Positions 1-9,892 of a DNA stretch of 64,000 nt are shown here, one piece after another. The translations under genes and the position numbers were made by a program. Source of the stretch: Streptomyces sennicomposti. GTDB lineage: Bacteria; Actinomycetota; Actinomycetes; Streptomycetales; Streptomycetaceae. The stretch spans positions 24,891-88,890 of the forward strand of contig NZ_JAIOAB010000027.1 of the NCBI RefSeq assembly GCF_019890635.1, given 5' to 3'. Under the pieces are notes generated by a model. It did no database searches, had not been told where the DNA came from, and saw nothing but the letters and a program-made list of their open reading frames with translations. The stretch's first letter is position 1. Every line of letters starts with the position of its first letter.

Positions 1-77
1 CTCGTGGGGCCGCCGGGTCCGCCCCGAGCCCCTGGGGTCTTTCGTTCGGACGAGGCGCGAGCCCGGCGTGATCGCGC

Positions 78-107
78 GCCCGGCGTGATCCGAACGAGAG
101 GCCCTGG
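78..107. repeat. Dispersed intergenic repeat, copy 1
   Basis: A 30-base sequence beginning GCCCGGCGTGATCC is 27/30 identical to 14252-14281. Its left part, GCCCGGCGTGATC, is also repeated at 61-73. The upstream stretch TCGTTCGGA (43-51) is the reverse complement of TCCGAACGA in the repeat, so the unit can fold. Both copies lie just beyond the 3' end of a minus-strand gene. The function is unknown; a small palindromic intergenic element is the simplest reading. Confidence 0.5.
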
Positions 108-278
108 TTCCGCCGAAGCCGAGCCGTCCCTCCGCGCCGCCTCGACAGGCGGTGGCGCGAGGCGGGAGCGACCGGACGGGGGGTTCCGGTCCACCGCCCA
201 TTGGGAGCGCTCCCACCTCGCCGGACGAACCTAGCGCGCCCCGTGACGGCTGTAAACGCCTGGGACGCGAAACGCGAA

Positions 279-310
279 GGGCCGCACCCCCGTCACCGGG
301 GATGCGGCCC
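279..310 (-). terminator. Hairpin after aconitase gene
   Basis: GGGCCGC (279-285) pairs with GCGGCCC (304-310), and CCCC (287-290) pairs with GGGG (298-301) around a 7-base loop. It lies 20 bases beyond the aconitase stop codon. There is no clear U-tract, as is common in Streptomyces. Confidence 0.65.
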
Positions 311-329
311 GACTGCCGCAGTGGATCCC

Positions 330-3047
<2,718 letters not shown>

Positions 3048-3092
3048 GACAGTCTCCTTCATTGATGTGCGCGTACCACCACACCGCAAACC

Positions 3093-3114
3093 CTATGCGG
3101 CGACCACCGCATAG
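3093..3114. promoter_or_regulatory. Perfect 8-6-8 inverted repeat before acnA
   Basis: CTATGCGG (3093-3100), six bases, then CCGCATAG (3107-3114). It begins 46 bases upstream of the acnA start, in a likely 5' leader or promoter. It could be an operator or a leader hairpin; no regulator is known to me with this exact site. Confidence 0.5.
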
Positions 3115-3141
3115 TGCCGCCACGGCGCTCGCCCCATCAGC

Positions 3142-3172
3142 TAAGGTAGGGCTAAGTTAGGTAACCCTTACC
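3142..3172. promoter_or_regulatory. Possible iron-box (DmdR/IdeR-like) region before acnA
   Basis: An AT-rich island with TAAGG, TTAGG and CCTTA elements. It contains TAAGGTAGGGCTAAGTTAG (3142-3160), which I count as matching 13 of 19 positions of the actinobacterial iron box TTAGGTTAGGCTAACCTAA. It also holds a perfect inverted repeat GGTAA-CCC-TTACC (3160-3172). Aconitase is an iron-sulfur enzyme, so iron control is plausible but not shown. Confidence 0.35.
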
Positions 3173-3201
3173 GGGGTGCGACTGCGGTGCTCCTCGGCAG
3201 A

Positions 3202-3219
3202 TATCTCGATGTCGAGATA
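3202..3219. promoter_or_regulatory. MarR/TamR-like palindrome, copy 1 (ATCTC-N6-GAGAT)
   Basis: Perfect palindrome TATCTCGA-TG-TCGAGATA followed by AC. The half-sites ATCTC and GAGAT and the following AAC are repeated at 3947-3965. From memory, the S. coelicolor MarR-family regulator TamR acts at the aconitase promoter through an 18-bp palindrome of this general kind. The site is about 155 bases before acnA. Confidence 0.55.
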
Positions 3220-3221
3220 AC

Positions 3222-3711
3222 TCTAGTACATGGGGGCCGGATGGTCATGCCCGGCCCGGCTTCGGCGCGCTCGGGCGCGGAGCGTTCGTGGGCGTTCGTG
3301 GACGTTCGTGGGCGAGGGGGGGACGGTTCGCCTCATCGAACCACGGGGGCGGGAGCGGCGCAGGGCAGGCCGGGACCCGGGACGACCAGCAGGACTCGGA
3401 CGACCCGTACGCCGACGGGACGACGGACGTGGCGGCAGACGGCAGACGCCAGACGGCACGGGTGGCGACGGCTGGGACGAGAGCGCGCCCACGACGGGAG
3501 GCACGGCCACGTGGACGTGCCGGCCCGGCGAGGACGACGGCGAAGACGGTGGCGGAGACGACTGCGGAGTCGGCTGCGGCGAAGGGCCGGCGACCGGCCC
3601 GCCGCCGGCGCATCGGGCGGGCTCCGGCGCCGGCCGGCGGATCGGAACGCCGAACGGGGGTATCCGGAAGGGGCGTTGGCGCATTCAGCGGCGTTCGGAA
3701 GGAGGCACGGC
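3222..3711. other. Intergenic, no gene recognised
   Basis: Long open frames exist on both strands but have no recognisable protein and no good ribosome site. They reflect the GC bias. The stretch is purine-rich (gacg/gagc/cggcgg runs) on the plus strand. Confidence 0.4.
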
Positions 3712-3909
3712 ATGCCGCTCACGTTCCGCAAGAGTTTCCGGATCCTGCCGGGAGTGCGGCTGAACATCAACAGGCACTCCTGGTCCCTCACGACCGGCGG
3801 GAAGCACGGTCCGCGACACACCCACAGCAGCACCGGACGTCATACGACATCGGTGGATTTGCCCGGACCTTTCGGCTGGCGTCGCACCCGTCGGTCCAGG
3901 GCTGATTGA
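3712..3909 (+). CDS. DUF4236 small protein
   Basis: 65-residue basic protein starting MPLTFRKSFRILPGVRLNIN. The short pattern F-RKSF-(x)-PGVRLN-(x)n-GG is the signature of DUF4236, a domain of unknown function common in actinobacteria, often alone as here. The ATG follows a strong ribosome site, AAGGAGG (3699-3705), 6 bases away, which decides the start. The family core covers residues 3-30; the remainder (THSSTGRHTTSVDLPGPFG, then an Arg-rich end) is typical of the Streptomyces form. No membrane segment or signal peptide is seen. It is transcribed toward the helix-turn-helix MurA gene 65 bases downstream, and palindrome copy 2 lies between them. The biological role is unknown. Confidence 0.75.
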   Translation: MPLTFRKSFRILPGVRLNINRHSWSLTTGGKHGPRHTHSSTGRHTTSVDLPGPFGWRRTRRSRAD

Positions 3910-3946
3910 CAGCTCATCACTCGAATGGCCCCCCTTAAGAGGTGCC

Positions 3947-3962
3947 ATCTCATATCTGAGAT
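3947..3962. promoter_or_regulatory. MarR/TamR-like palindrome, copy 2 (ATCTC-N6-GAGAT)
   Basis: ATCTCATATCTGAGAT is a palindrome with the same half-sites, the same 6-base centre length and the same following AAC as the copy at 3203-3218. It ends 12 bases before the helix-turn-helix MurA start codon. It could be the site of that protein's own helix-turn-helix domain (autoregulation) or of a MarR regulator acting on both genes. Confidence 0.55.
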
Positions 3963-3974
3963 AACCTCAACCTC

Positions 3975-5504
3975 ATGGCAGACGACTACCTCGTACGCAT
4001 CGGCAAGCTCATCCGTGACGCCCGGCAGCACCGCGGCTGGACGCAGGCGCAGCTCGCCGAAGCGCTCGGCACCAGTCAGAGCGCCGTCAATCGCATCGAG
4101 CGCGGCAACCAGAACATCAGCCTTGAGATGATCGCCCGTATCGGCGAGGCCCTGGACAGCGAGATCGTGTCATTGGGCTACGCGGGCCCCATGCATCTGA
4201 GGGTGGTCGGCGGCCGTCGGCTGTCCGGCGCGATCGACGTGAAGACGAGCAAGAACGCGTGTGTCGCGCTGCTGTGCGCCTCGCTGCTCAACCGGGGGCG
4301 CACGGTGCTGCGCCGGGTGGCGCGCATCGAGGAGGTCTACCGCCTCCTGGAGGTGCTGGGCTCCATCGGCGTCCGCACCCGCTGGATCAACGACGGCACC
4401 GACCTGGAGATCGTGCCGCCGGCCGACCTCGACCTCGACGCCATCGACGCCGAGGCGGCCGTCCGCACCCGCTCCATCATCATGTTCCTCGGCCCGCTGC
4501 TGCACCGCATGGACCGCTTCAAGCTGCCCTACGCCGGCGGCTGCGACCTCGGCACCCGCACCATCGAGCCGCACATGATCGCGCTGCGCCGGTTCGGGCT
4601 GGACGTGGCGGCGACCGAGGGGCAGTACCACGCGGTGGTGGACCGGGCGGTGCGCCCGGACCGGCCGATCGTGCTGACCGAGCGCGGCGACACGGTGACC
4701 GAGAACGCGCTGCTGGCGGCGGCCCGCCACGACGGCGTGACCGTCATCCGCAACGCCTCCAGCAACTACATGGTCCAGGACCTGTGCTTCTTCCTGGAGG
4801 CCCTCGGGGTGCGGGTCGAGGGCATCGGCACCACCACGCTCACCGTGCACGGCGTGCCGGTCATCGACGTGGACGTGGACTACTCCCCCTCCGAGGATCC
4901 GGTCGAGGCGATGAGCCTGCTCGCCGCGGCGGTCGTCACCGAGTCCGAGCTGACGGTGCGCCGGGTGCCGATCGAGTTCCTGGAGATCGAGCTGGCGGTG
5001 CTGGAGGAGATGGGGCTCGACCACGACCGCAGCCCCGAGTACTTCGCGGACAACGGCCGCACCCGGCTCACCGACCTCACGGTGCGGCCCTCCAAGCTGG
5101 AGGCGCCGATCGACAAGATCCACCCGATGCCGTTCCCCGGCCTGAACATCGACAACGTCCCGTTCTTCGCGGCGATCGCGGCCACCGCGCAGGGCAAGAC
5201 CCTGATCCACGACTGGGTCTACGACAACCGCGCGATCTACCTGACCGACCTCAACCGCCTCGGCGGCCGCCTCCAGCTCCTCGACCCGCACCGGGTCCTG
5301 GTCGAGGGCCCGACCCGCTGGCGCGCCGCCGAGATGATGTGCCCGCCGGCCCTGCGCCCCGCGGTCGTCGTCCTGCTGGCGATGATGGCCGCCGAGGGCA
5401 CCTCGGTCCTGCGCAACGTCTACGTCATCAACCGCGGCTACGAGGACCTGGCGGAACGCCTGAACTCGATCGGGGCGCAGATCGATATCTTCCGGGACAT
5501 CTGA
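3975..5504 (+). CDS. Helix-turn-helix / UDP-GlcNAc 1-carboxyvinyltransferase fusion (MurA2-like)
   Basis: 509 residues. Residues 5-66 form an XRE-type helix-turn-helix (IGKLIRDARQHRGWTQAQLA, then GTSQSAVNRIERG). Residues 70-509 are a full EPSP/MurA fold. MurA transfers enolpyruvate from PEP to UDP-GlcNAc, the first committed step of peptidoglycan synthesis. The catalytic Lys-Asn pair is present (KTSKNA, K93/N94), and the Cys that gives fosfomycin sensitivity is kept (AGGCDLGTRT, Cys190). Streptomyces carry this fused paralogue besides a plain MurA. The fusion suggests an enzyme that can bind DNA, perhaps its own promoter (palindrome 3947-3962). Whether the C-terminal half is catalytically active in vivo is not settled by sequence, but all key residues I can place are intact. 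A strong hairpin follows the gene. Confidence 0.93.
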   Translation: MADDYLVRIGKLIRDARQHRGWTQAQLAEALGTSQSAVNRIERGNQNISLEMIARIGEALDSEIVSLGYAGPMHLRVVGGRRLSGAIDVKTSKNACVALLCASLLNRGRTVLRRVARIEEVYRLLEVLGSIGVRTRWINDGTDLEIVPPADLDLDAIDAEAAVRTRSIIMFLGPLLHRMDRFKLPYAGGCDLGTRTIEPHMIALRRFGLDVAATEGQYHAVVDRAVRPDRPIVLTERGDTVTENALLAAARHDGVTVIRNASSNYMVQDLCFFLEALGVRVEGIGTTTLTVHGVPVIDVDVDYSPSEDPVEAMSLLAAAVVTESELTVRRVPIEFLEIELAVLEEMGLDHDRSPEYFADNGRTRLTDLTVRPSKLEAPIDKIHPMPFPGLNIDNVPFFAAIAATAQGKTLIHDWVYDNRAIYLTDLNRLGGRLQLLDPHRVLVEGPTRWRAAEMMCPPALRPAVVVLLAMMAAEGTSVLRNVYVINRGYEDLAERLNSIGAQIDIFRDI

Positions 5505-5544
5505 GGGTTCCGGGACATCCAGGACGTCTGGGCGGTCCGGCGCC

Positions 5545-5574
5545 GTCGGCCCGGGTCGGCGGGCCCGGGCCGAC
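5545..5574 (+). terminator. 11-bp perfect hairpin after the MurA-like gene
   Basis: GTCGGCCCGGG (5545-5555), 8-base loop, CCCGGGCCGAC (5564-5574). It lies 40 bases after the stop codon and 48 bases before the methyltransferase start, so the two genes are probably separate transcripts or attenuated. Confidence 0.65.
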
Positions 5575-5622
5575 GCCATGGGATGATGACGGGCGCACCG
5601 ATCATCTCGGCTTGGAGGACGG

Positions 5623-6495
5623 GTGGCCGTACAGCGGATCTCGACCCGCAATGCCCGTTTCCAGCAGCTGCAGACGTTGCTCGGCAACCGCACCAAGCGG
5701 GGGCGCGCCCGGGAGTTCCTGGTCCAGGGCGTGCGGCCGATCACGATGGCCGTGGACCACGGCTGGACCGTCCGGTCCCTGCTCTACGACGCCGACCGCC
5801 CGCTCTCCCGCTGGGCCGAGGACCTGCTGCGCCGCACCGACGCCGAACGCGTCGCGATGGCGCCGCGGTTGCTCGCGGAGCTGAGCGAGAAGGCGGACGG
5901 GGCGGCGGAGGTGCTGGCGGTCGTCGCGATGGAGCCGGACGACCTGTCGCGGATCGCGGTCCACGACGGCTTCCTCGGTCTGCTCTTCGACCGGCCGACG
6001 CAGCCCGGCAACATCGGCAGCATCGTGCGCTCGGCGGACGCGTTCGGCGCCGACGGCCTCATCGTGACGGGGCACGCCGCCGACCCCTACGACCCCAAGT
6101 CGGTGCGCGCCTCCACGGGTTCCTTCTTCGCGGTGCCCGTGGTGCGCAGCCCCTCGCACCACGAGGTCGTGGAGTGGCTGGCGAAGGAGCGCGCCCAGGG
6201 GCGGCCGGTGGCCGTCGTCGGCACGGACGAGGACGGGGAGGCCGACGTCTCGGAGTTCGACCTGACCCAGCCGGTCCTCCTGCTGATCGGCAACGAGACC
6301 GCGGGCCTCAGCGCGGCCTGGCGCGACCTCTGCGACCACGTGGTCAGCATCCCGATGACCGGCTCGGCCAGCTCCCTGAACGCGTCCAACGCCGCCGCCG
6401 TCGTCCTCTACGAGGCCCGCCGCCAACGCCTCCTCGCCCGGCGCTCGCGGGCGACGACGGGGATCGCGGCGCAGCGGACTCACGCGGCGCGGTGA
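5623..6495 (+). CDS. TrmH/SpoU-family RNA 2'-O-methyltransferase
   Basis: 290-residue member of the knotted SPOUT superfamily, which methylates the 2'-OH of an rRNA or tRNA nucleotide using SAM. The three SpoU motifs are clear: motif 1 DRPTQPGNIGSIVRSADAFG, motif 2 LLLIGNETAGLS and motif 3 VSIPMTGSASSLNASNAAAV. The N-terminal 100 residues form the substrate-binding part. The GTG start at 5623 is supported by GGAGGAC just upstream. The substrate nucleotide cannot be told from sequence. The family includes the thiostrepton-resistance methylases, but nothing here points to an antibiotic-resistance role. The C-terminal 20 residues are Arg/Ala-rich and may be disordered. The gene stands alone, with a hairpin at 6539-6559 behind it. 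Confidence 0.88.
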   Translation: MAVQRISTRNARFQQLQTLLGNRTKRGRAREFLVQGVRPITMAVDHGWTVRSLLYDADRPLSRWAEDLLRRTDAERVAMAPRLLAELSEKADGAAEVLAVVAMEPDDLSRIAVHDGFLGLLFDRPTQPGNIGSIVRSADAFGADGLIVTGHAADPYDPKSVRASTGSFFAVPVVRSPSHHEVVEWLAKERAQGRPVAVVGTDEDGEADVSEFDLTQPVLLLIGNETAGLSAAWRDLCDHVVSIPMTGSASSLNASNAAAVVLYEARRQRLLARRSRATTGIAAQRTHAAR

Positions 6496-6538
6496 GCGCC
6501 CGGTTCCGGCGCGGACAACACATGCCGATCCGGCACGG

Positions 6539-6559
6539 CTCGGGGGGCCGCGCCCCGAG
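6539..6559 (+). terminator. Hairpin after TrmH gene
   Basis: CTCGGGG (6539-6545) and CCCCGAG (6553-6559) pair around 7 bases, 44 bases after the stop. It lies between converging genes (the MFS remnant ends at 6590). Confidence 0.5.
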
Positions 6560-6589
6560 GTGAGCGGCGGCTCCCCCTCCGCCCACGCG

Positions 6590-7036
6590 TCACCGGACGT
6601 CCGCGGACATGTCGGCGGCTGCGGTCGCGGTCTTCGCCGCCGCCGCCGGTCGAAGGGTCCGCCCGGGTCGTACGAGTGCGGTGGCGGTGGAGGCCAGGGC
6701 GGGAACCGCCGCCGCCACGAAGCACACGGGCAGGGACAGCTGTCCCAGGAGCAGGCCCACGGTCGTGGTCCCGCCGGAACTGCCCGCGTTGAAAGCGCCG
6801 TTGACCCAGGTTCCGGCCTGGATGCGCGTCTTGTCCGTGGCGCACTCGTCCGCGACGAGGTAGGCCGTCGACAGGGCCGGCAGGACCCGCCGGGGTCCTC
6901 GCCGGTCGAGCAGTCGGGCGCGCAGTGGGGCCAGGAAGTACGAGAAGCGGCCGACGGTGGCCGCAGCGAAGGTGCGCAGCGCACAGGGCTGGCGCACCAC
7001 CGCTGCATACGAAGGTTTTCGCGCAGGGGAAGGCAT
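6590..7036 (-). pseudogene. Remnant of an MFS transporter (large internal deletion)
   Basis: The 148-residue reading frame begins like a 400-residue MFS pump (VRQPCALRTFAAATVGRFSYFLAPL, the first membrane helix). It then jumps to what looks like the C-terminal half: LDRRGPRRVLPALSTAYL, then DKTRIQAGTWVNGAFNAGSSGGTTTVGLLLGQLSLPVCF, which resembles the last two helices. About 250 residues expected between them are missing. A ribosome site (GAGGAACGTCCT) precedes the ATG, so the remnant may still be translated, but it cannot form a transporter. I judge it a deletion relic rather than a real small protein. Confidence 0.6.
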
Positions 7037-7213
7037 AGGACGTTCCTCATCGGATGTGGCACGCGTACGCGCGCCGGAAGCAGGCCGAAGACGGCGCAGC
7101 CTTGATCCGCGGCAGGGCGGAGGCTGTCTTTCGGTCTACGCGCGGAGGAGGAACATGCCGGGACCATAGCAGCAGGGCCCGTCTCCATCAGGAACTCACG
7201 GGCCGCAGGCGGG

Positions 7214-7250
7214 GAAGGGCTCCCGCGGCGGTCAGGCCGGGGAGCCCTTC
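7214..7250. terminator. 11-bp perfect hairpin
   Basis: GAAGGGCTCCC (7214-7224) and GGGAGCCCTTC (7240-7250) with a 15-base loop. It lies between the 3' side of sodF (ends 7410) and the promoter side of the MFS remnant, so it probably ends sodF transcription. Confidence 0.55.
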
Positions 7251-7315
7251 GGTGAGGCTGTGCCGGTGGTGGTGGAGGAGAAGACGGTCACCGGCAGGTG
7301 TGCCGTGTCAGCCCC

Positions 7316-7410
7316 CGGTCAGGGGGTGACCCCGGTCGGGGGGTGACCCCGGTCGAGGGGTGGCGCCCCGCCAGGGGACGGTCCCCGGCCAAGGGGTGGT
7401 CACGCCTGGT
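7316..7410. repeat. Degenerate tandem repeat downstream of sodF
   Basis: About six imperfect copies of a 16-18-base unit around CCCCGGTCGGGGGGTGAC. Each copy is a small hairpin (GGGG...CCCC). It starts directly at the sodF stop codon and may act as part of the terminator or mRNA 3' end. Confidence 0.5.
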
Positions 7411-8051
7411 CAGGGGGCGAGGAGGAGGCTGTTGCCGCGCTCCTTGGCGGTGGCGTAGCGCTTGGCCACGTCCTGCCAGTTGACGACCTGCCACATGGCC
7501 TCGATGAAGTCCACCTTCTGGTTCTTGTACTGCAGGTAGAAGGCGTGCTCCCAGGCGTCGAAGACCAGGATCGGGGTGGAGCCCTGGCCGACGTTGCCCT
7601 GGTGGTCGTAGACCTGCTCGACGATCAGGCGGCCGCTCAGCGGCTCGTAGGCGAGGACGCCCCAGCCCGAACCCTGGGTGGTGGCCGCCGCCTTGGACAG
7701 CTGAGCCTTGAAGCCGGCGAAGGAGCCGAAGGACTCGGCGATGGCGTCGGCCAGCTCGCCCACGCCGTCCTTCTCGTGCGGCTCGCCGCCGCCGTCGCCG
7801 GTCATGTTGTGCCAGTAGATGGAGTGCAGGATGTGCCCGGAGAGGTGGAACGCGAGGTTCTTCTCCAGGCCGTTGATCGAGCCCCACGACTCCTTGTCCC
7901 GCGCCTCCGCGAGCTGCTCCAGCGTGTCGTTCGCGCCCTTCACGTACGCCGCGTGGTGCTTGTCGTGGTGCAGCTCGATGATCTCGGGGCTGATGACCGG
8001 GGCCAGCGCCGCGTAGTCGTACGGAAGCTCGGGGAGCGTGTAAAGCGCCAT
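7410..8051 (-). CDS. sodF: Iron superoxide dismutase
   Basis: 213-residue cytosolic Fe/Mn-type SOD that converts superoxide to hydrogen peroxide and oxygen. The four metal ligands are in their usual contexts: ELHHDKHHAAYV (His), HLSGHILHSIYW (His) and VFDAWEHAFYLQY (Asp and His). Length and sequence match the Streptomyces FeSOD. The ATG at 8051 follows AAGGAGGACGCCGGAC, an excellent ribosome site. In Streptomyces sodF is repressed by the nickel-responsive Fur-family protein Nur; a matching box lies 18 bases upstream. No nickel SOD gene is in this window. Confidence 0.95.
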   Translation of the reverse strand: MALYTLPELPYDYAALAPVISPEIIELHHDKHHAAYVKGANDTLEQLAEARDKESWGSINGLEKNLAFHLSGHILHSIYWHNMTGDGGGEPHEKDGVGELADAIAESFGSFAGFKAQLSKAAATTQGSGWGVLAYEPLSGRLIVEQVYDHQGNVGQGSTPILVFDAWEHAFYLQYKNQKVDFIEAMWQVVNWQDVAKRYATAKERGNSLLLAP

Positions 8052-8068
8052 GTCCGGCGTCCTCCTTA

Positions 8069-8085
8069 TTGCCAATGGTATGCAG
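8069..8085. promoter_or_regulatory. Candidate Nur box of sodF
   Basis: TTGCCA-ATGGT-ATGCAG fits the recalled Streptomyces Nur pattern tTGCaa-N5-ttGCAA at TTGC and GCA with the correct 5-base spacing. It is immediately upstream of the ribosome site, as expected for a repressor of sodF in the presence of nickel. Confidence 0.5.
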
Positions 8086-8268
8086 CTGCACGCTAACAGC
8101 AAGAACGGTAACGCGCCGTCGGACGATGGGCCTAGGACCCCCTCCCGTGTCGGCGCGGCCCCATCCCGGCCTCGGTATGCTCGCCGCCATGTCCACGGCT
8201 GATCTCCGTCCGACCCGGCGGCGAAGAGACCCGAGCCGCACGACGACCGGGAGCGGCGGGAAGAGCGC

Positions 8269-8904
8269 GTGACGAGCTACGACTACGAGAAGGACGGCGC
8301 GGCCATCTACCGCCGGTCCTTCGCCACCATCCGCGCCGAGGCGGACCTCGCGGGCCTGCCCGCCGACGTCGCCCGGGTGGCGGTGCGGATGATCCACGCC
8401 TGCGGCATGGTCGATCTCGTCCGCGACCTCGCCCACACCCCGGCCGTCGTGGCCCGCGCCCGCGAGGCGCTGCGCGCCGGGGCGCCGATCCTGTGCGATG
8501 TGCGGATGGTGGCCAGCGGCATCACCCGGGGGCGGCTGCCCGCCGGCAACGAGGTGCTGTGCACCCTCTCCGACCCGGCCGTCCCGGAGCTGGCCGCCGA
8601 GCTCGGCACCACGCGCAGCGCCGCCGCGCTGGAGCTGTGGCGGGACCGGCTGGAGGGCGCCGTGGTCGCGGTCGGCAACGCGCCCACCGCCCTGTTCCGG
8701 CTGCTGGAGATGATCGACGAGGGCGCGCCCCGGCCCGCCGCCGTCATCGGCGTCCCGGTCGGCTTCGTCGGGGCCGCCGAGTCCAAGGACGCGCTGATCG
8801 CCCACCCCGCGGGCCTCGACCATCTGGTCGTACGCGGCCGTCGCGGGGGCAGCGCCATCGCCGCCGCCGCGGTGAACGCCATCGCGAGCGAGTCGGAGGT
8901 GTGA
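8269..8904 (+). CDS. cobH: Precorrin-8X methylmutase
   Basis: 211-residue enzyme of aerobic cobalamin synthesis that moves the C-11 methyl group of precorrin-8X to C-12, giving hydrogenobyrinate. Diagnostic stretches are RRSFATIRAEADL, VRMIHACGMVDLV (with the catalytic His), APILCDVRMVASGI, GNAPTALFRLLEM and IGVPVGFVGAAESKDAL. The GTG at 8269 gives the usual N-terminus (MTSYDYEKDGAAIYRRSF); the ribosome site is weak. The gene is alone: no other cob gene and no cobalamin riboswitch is seen nearby, unlike the clustered arrangement of most Streptomyces cob genes. Confidence 0.92.
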   Translation: MTSYDYEKDGAAIYRRSFATIRAEADLAGLPADVARVAVRMIHACGMVDLVRDLAHTPAVVARAREALRAGAPILCDVRMVASGITRGRLPAGNEVLCTLSDPAVPELAAELGTTRSAAALELWRDRLEGAVVAVGNAPTALFRLLEMIDEGAPRPAAVIGVPVGFVGAAESKDALIAHPAGLDHLVVRGRRGGSAIAAAAVNAIASESEV

Positions 8905-9041
8905 GGGGGCGGTCGTGACGGGCGCACGCCCACCGTCCGACGGACGGTCGCTGCTCCTTCCGGGGGGTCGGCGTGCGGTGTCGGGACATCCCGCCTCCCC
9001 CCGTCGCGCCCCGCACACCCGCGCCGTCCGGGTGTCAGGCG

Positions 9042-9884
9042 TCAGGCGCCCGCGCCCGCGCCCGCGCCCGCGCTCGACAGGGTCAGGGCCGCCAGGGCCT
9101 GCGGGGCGCCCGGCTGGTCGCGGACCCCGGGGAAGGCGTTGACGTCCACGATCAGCGGGACGCCGTCGCCCCGGTCGATGACGTCCACGCCGTAGACGTC
9201 CAGGGCGAACACCTCGCCGACCCGGTGGACCAGGGCGGTCCAGCCGGGCGGCAGGCTGTCGGGGGCGAGCGGCCGTGTGGGGCCGCGGCCGCCGGGTGAG
9301 AGTTCGGAGCGGCGCAGGGCCGTGAAGACGCGGTCCCCGATCGCCCACAGTTTGTGGTCCCAGCCGCTGTTGGGCGCGAACTCCTGCACCACGACCGGCT
9401 CTTCGGGGTGCGCGGCGGCCAGCTCGCGCAGCTGCGCGGCGCTGTCCACGCGGGTCACCAGATCGTGCTTGCGGCTGTGCCGGCTCTTGACCACCACCGG
9501 TCCGGGGAGGCCGGAACGGCCGTCCCGCCCCTGCGCGTCCGCGCATTCGGCGCATTCGGCGAGCGTGGGGTAGGTGCGGGTGGCCGCGAACGGCAGGCCG
9601 GCCCGCCGGGCCTGCTCCGCCATCGCCGTACGGTCCTGGCACAGCTCGGTCGCGGCGGCCGAGTTCAGCACCCGGGCGCCGCGCCGTTCCAGCGCGCGGG
9701 CGAGGGAGATCGCCCGCGGCGTGCGCGCCTTGAGCAGATACACGTCGGCGGGGCCCTCGGGCGGCTCCGGGGGTTCGGCGGTCGCCGGGTCCAGCGTCTG
9801 CACCGTGTGCTCGGCGGCGAGCAGCGCGGTGGTCGCGGCCAGCAGCGGGTGGGCGGGGTCGGAGGTGATCAGGCCGATCCTCAT
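9042..9884 (-). CDS. ATP-grasp ligase (RimK/ITPK-like), second of a pair
   Basis: 280 residues with the ATP-grasp fold: nucleotide Lys in PVVVKSRHSRKHD, QEFAPNSGWDHKLWAIGD, and the metal-binding end YGVDVIDRGDGVPLIVDVNAFPGV. The family joins an acid to an amine or phosphorylates a small molecule through an acyl-phosphate. The DVNAFPG ending resembles both RimK glutamate ligases and inositol-phosphate kinases, so the substrate is open. ATG 9884 is favoured by AGGAG four bases away; an ATG at 9896 would overlap the upstream stop as ATGA. The C-terminus ends in a run of Gly-Ala repeats (AGAGAGAGA) made by a CGCGCC/CGCGCCCGCG tract. It forms a two-gene operon with the homologous gene upstream. 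Confidence 0.8.
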   Translation of the reverse strand: MRIGLITSDPAHPLLAATTALLAAEHTVQTLDPATAEPPEPPEGPADVYLLKARTPRAISLARALERRGARVLNSAAATELCQDRTAMAEQARRAGLPFAATRTYPTLAECAECADAQGRDGRSGLPGPVVVKSRHSRKHDLVTRVDSAAQLRELAAAHPEEPVVVQEFAPNSGWDHKLWAIGDRVFTALRRSELSPGGRGPTRPLAPDSLPPGWTALVHRVGEVFALDVYGVDVIDRGDGVPLIVDVNAFPGVRDQPGAPQALAALTLSSAGAGAGAGA

Positions 9885-9892
9885 ACGGCTCC

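Noticed and set aside
3222..3711. Several long open frames between acnA and the DUF4236 gene
   Set aside because: No known domain, no ribosome site, overlapping frames on both strands. Only the last 65 codons (from 3712) are a real family.
5623..6495. Thiostrepton/avilamycin-type resistance methylase
   Set aside because: Same superfamily but no antibiotic cluster beside it and general housekeeping context.
9050..9085. GCGCCC hexamer run as a regulatory repeat
   Set aside because: It is the coding end of an ATP-grasp gene (Ala-Gly tail), so it is reported there as a protein feature only.
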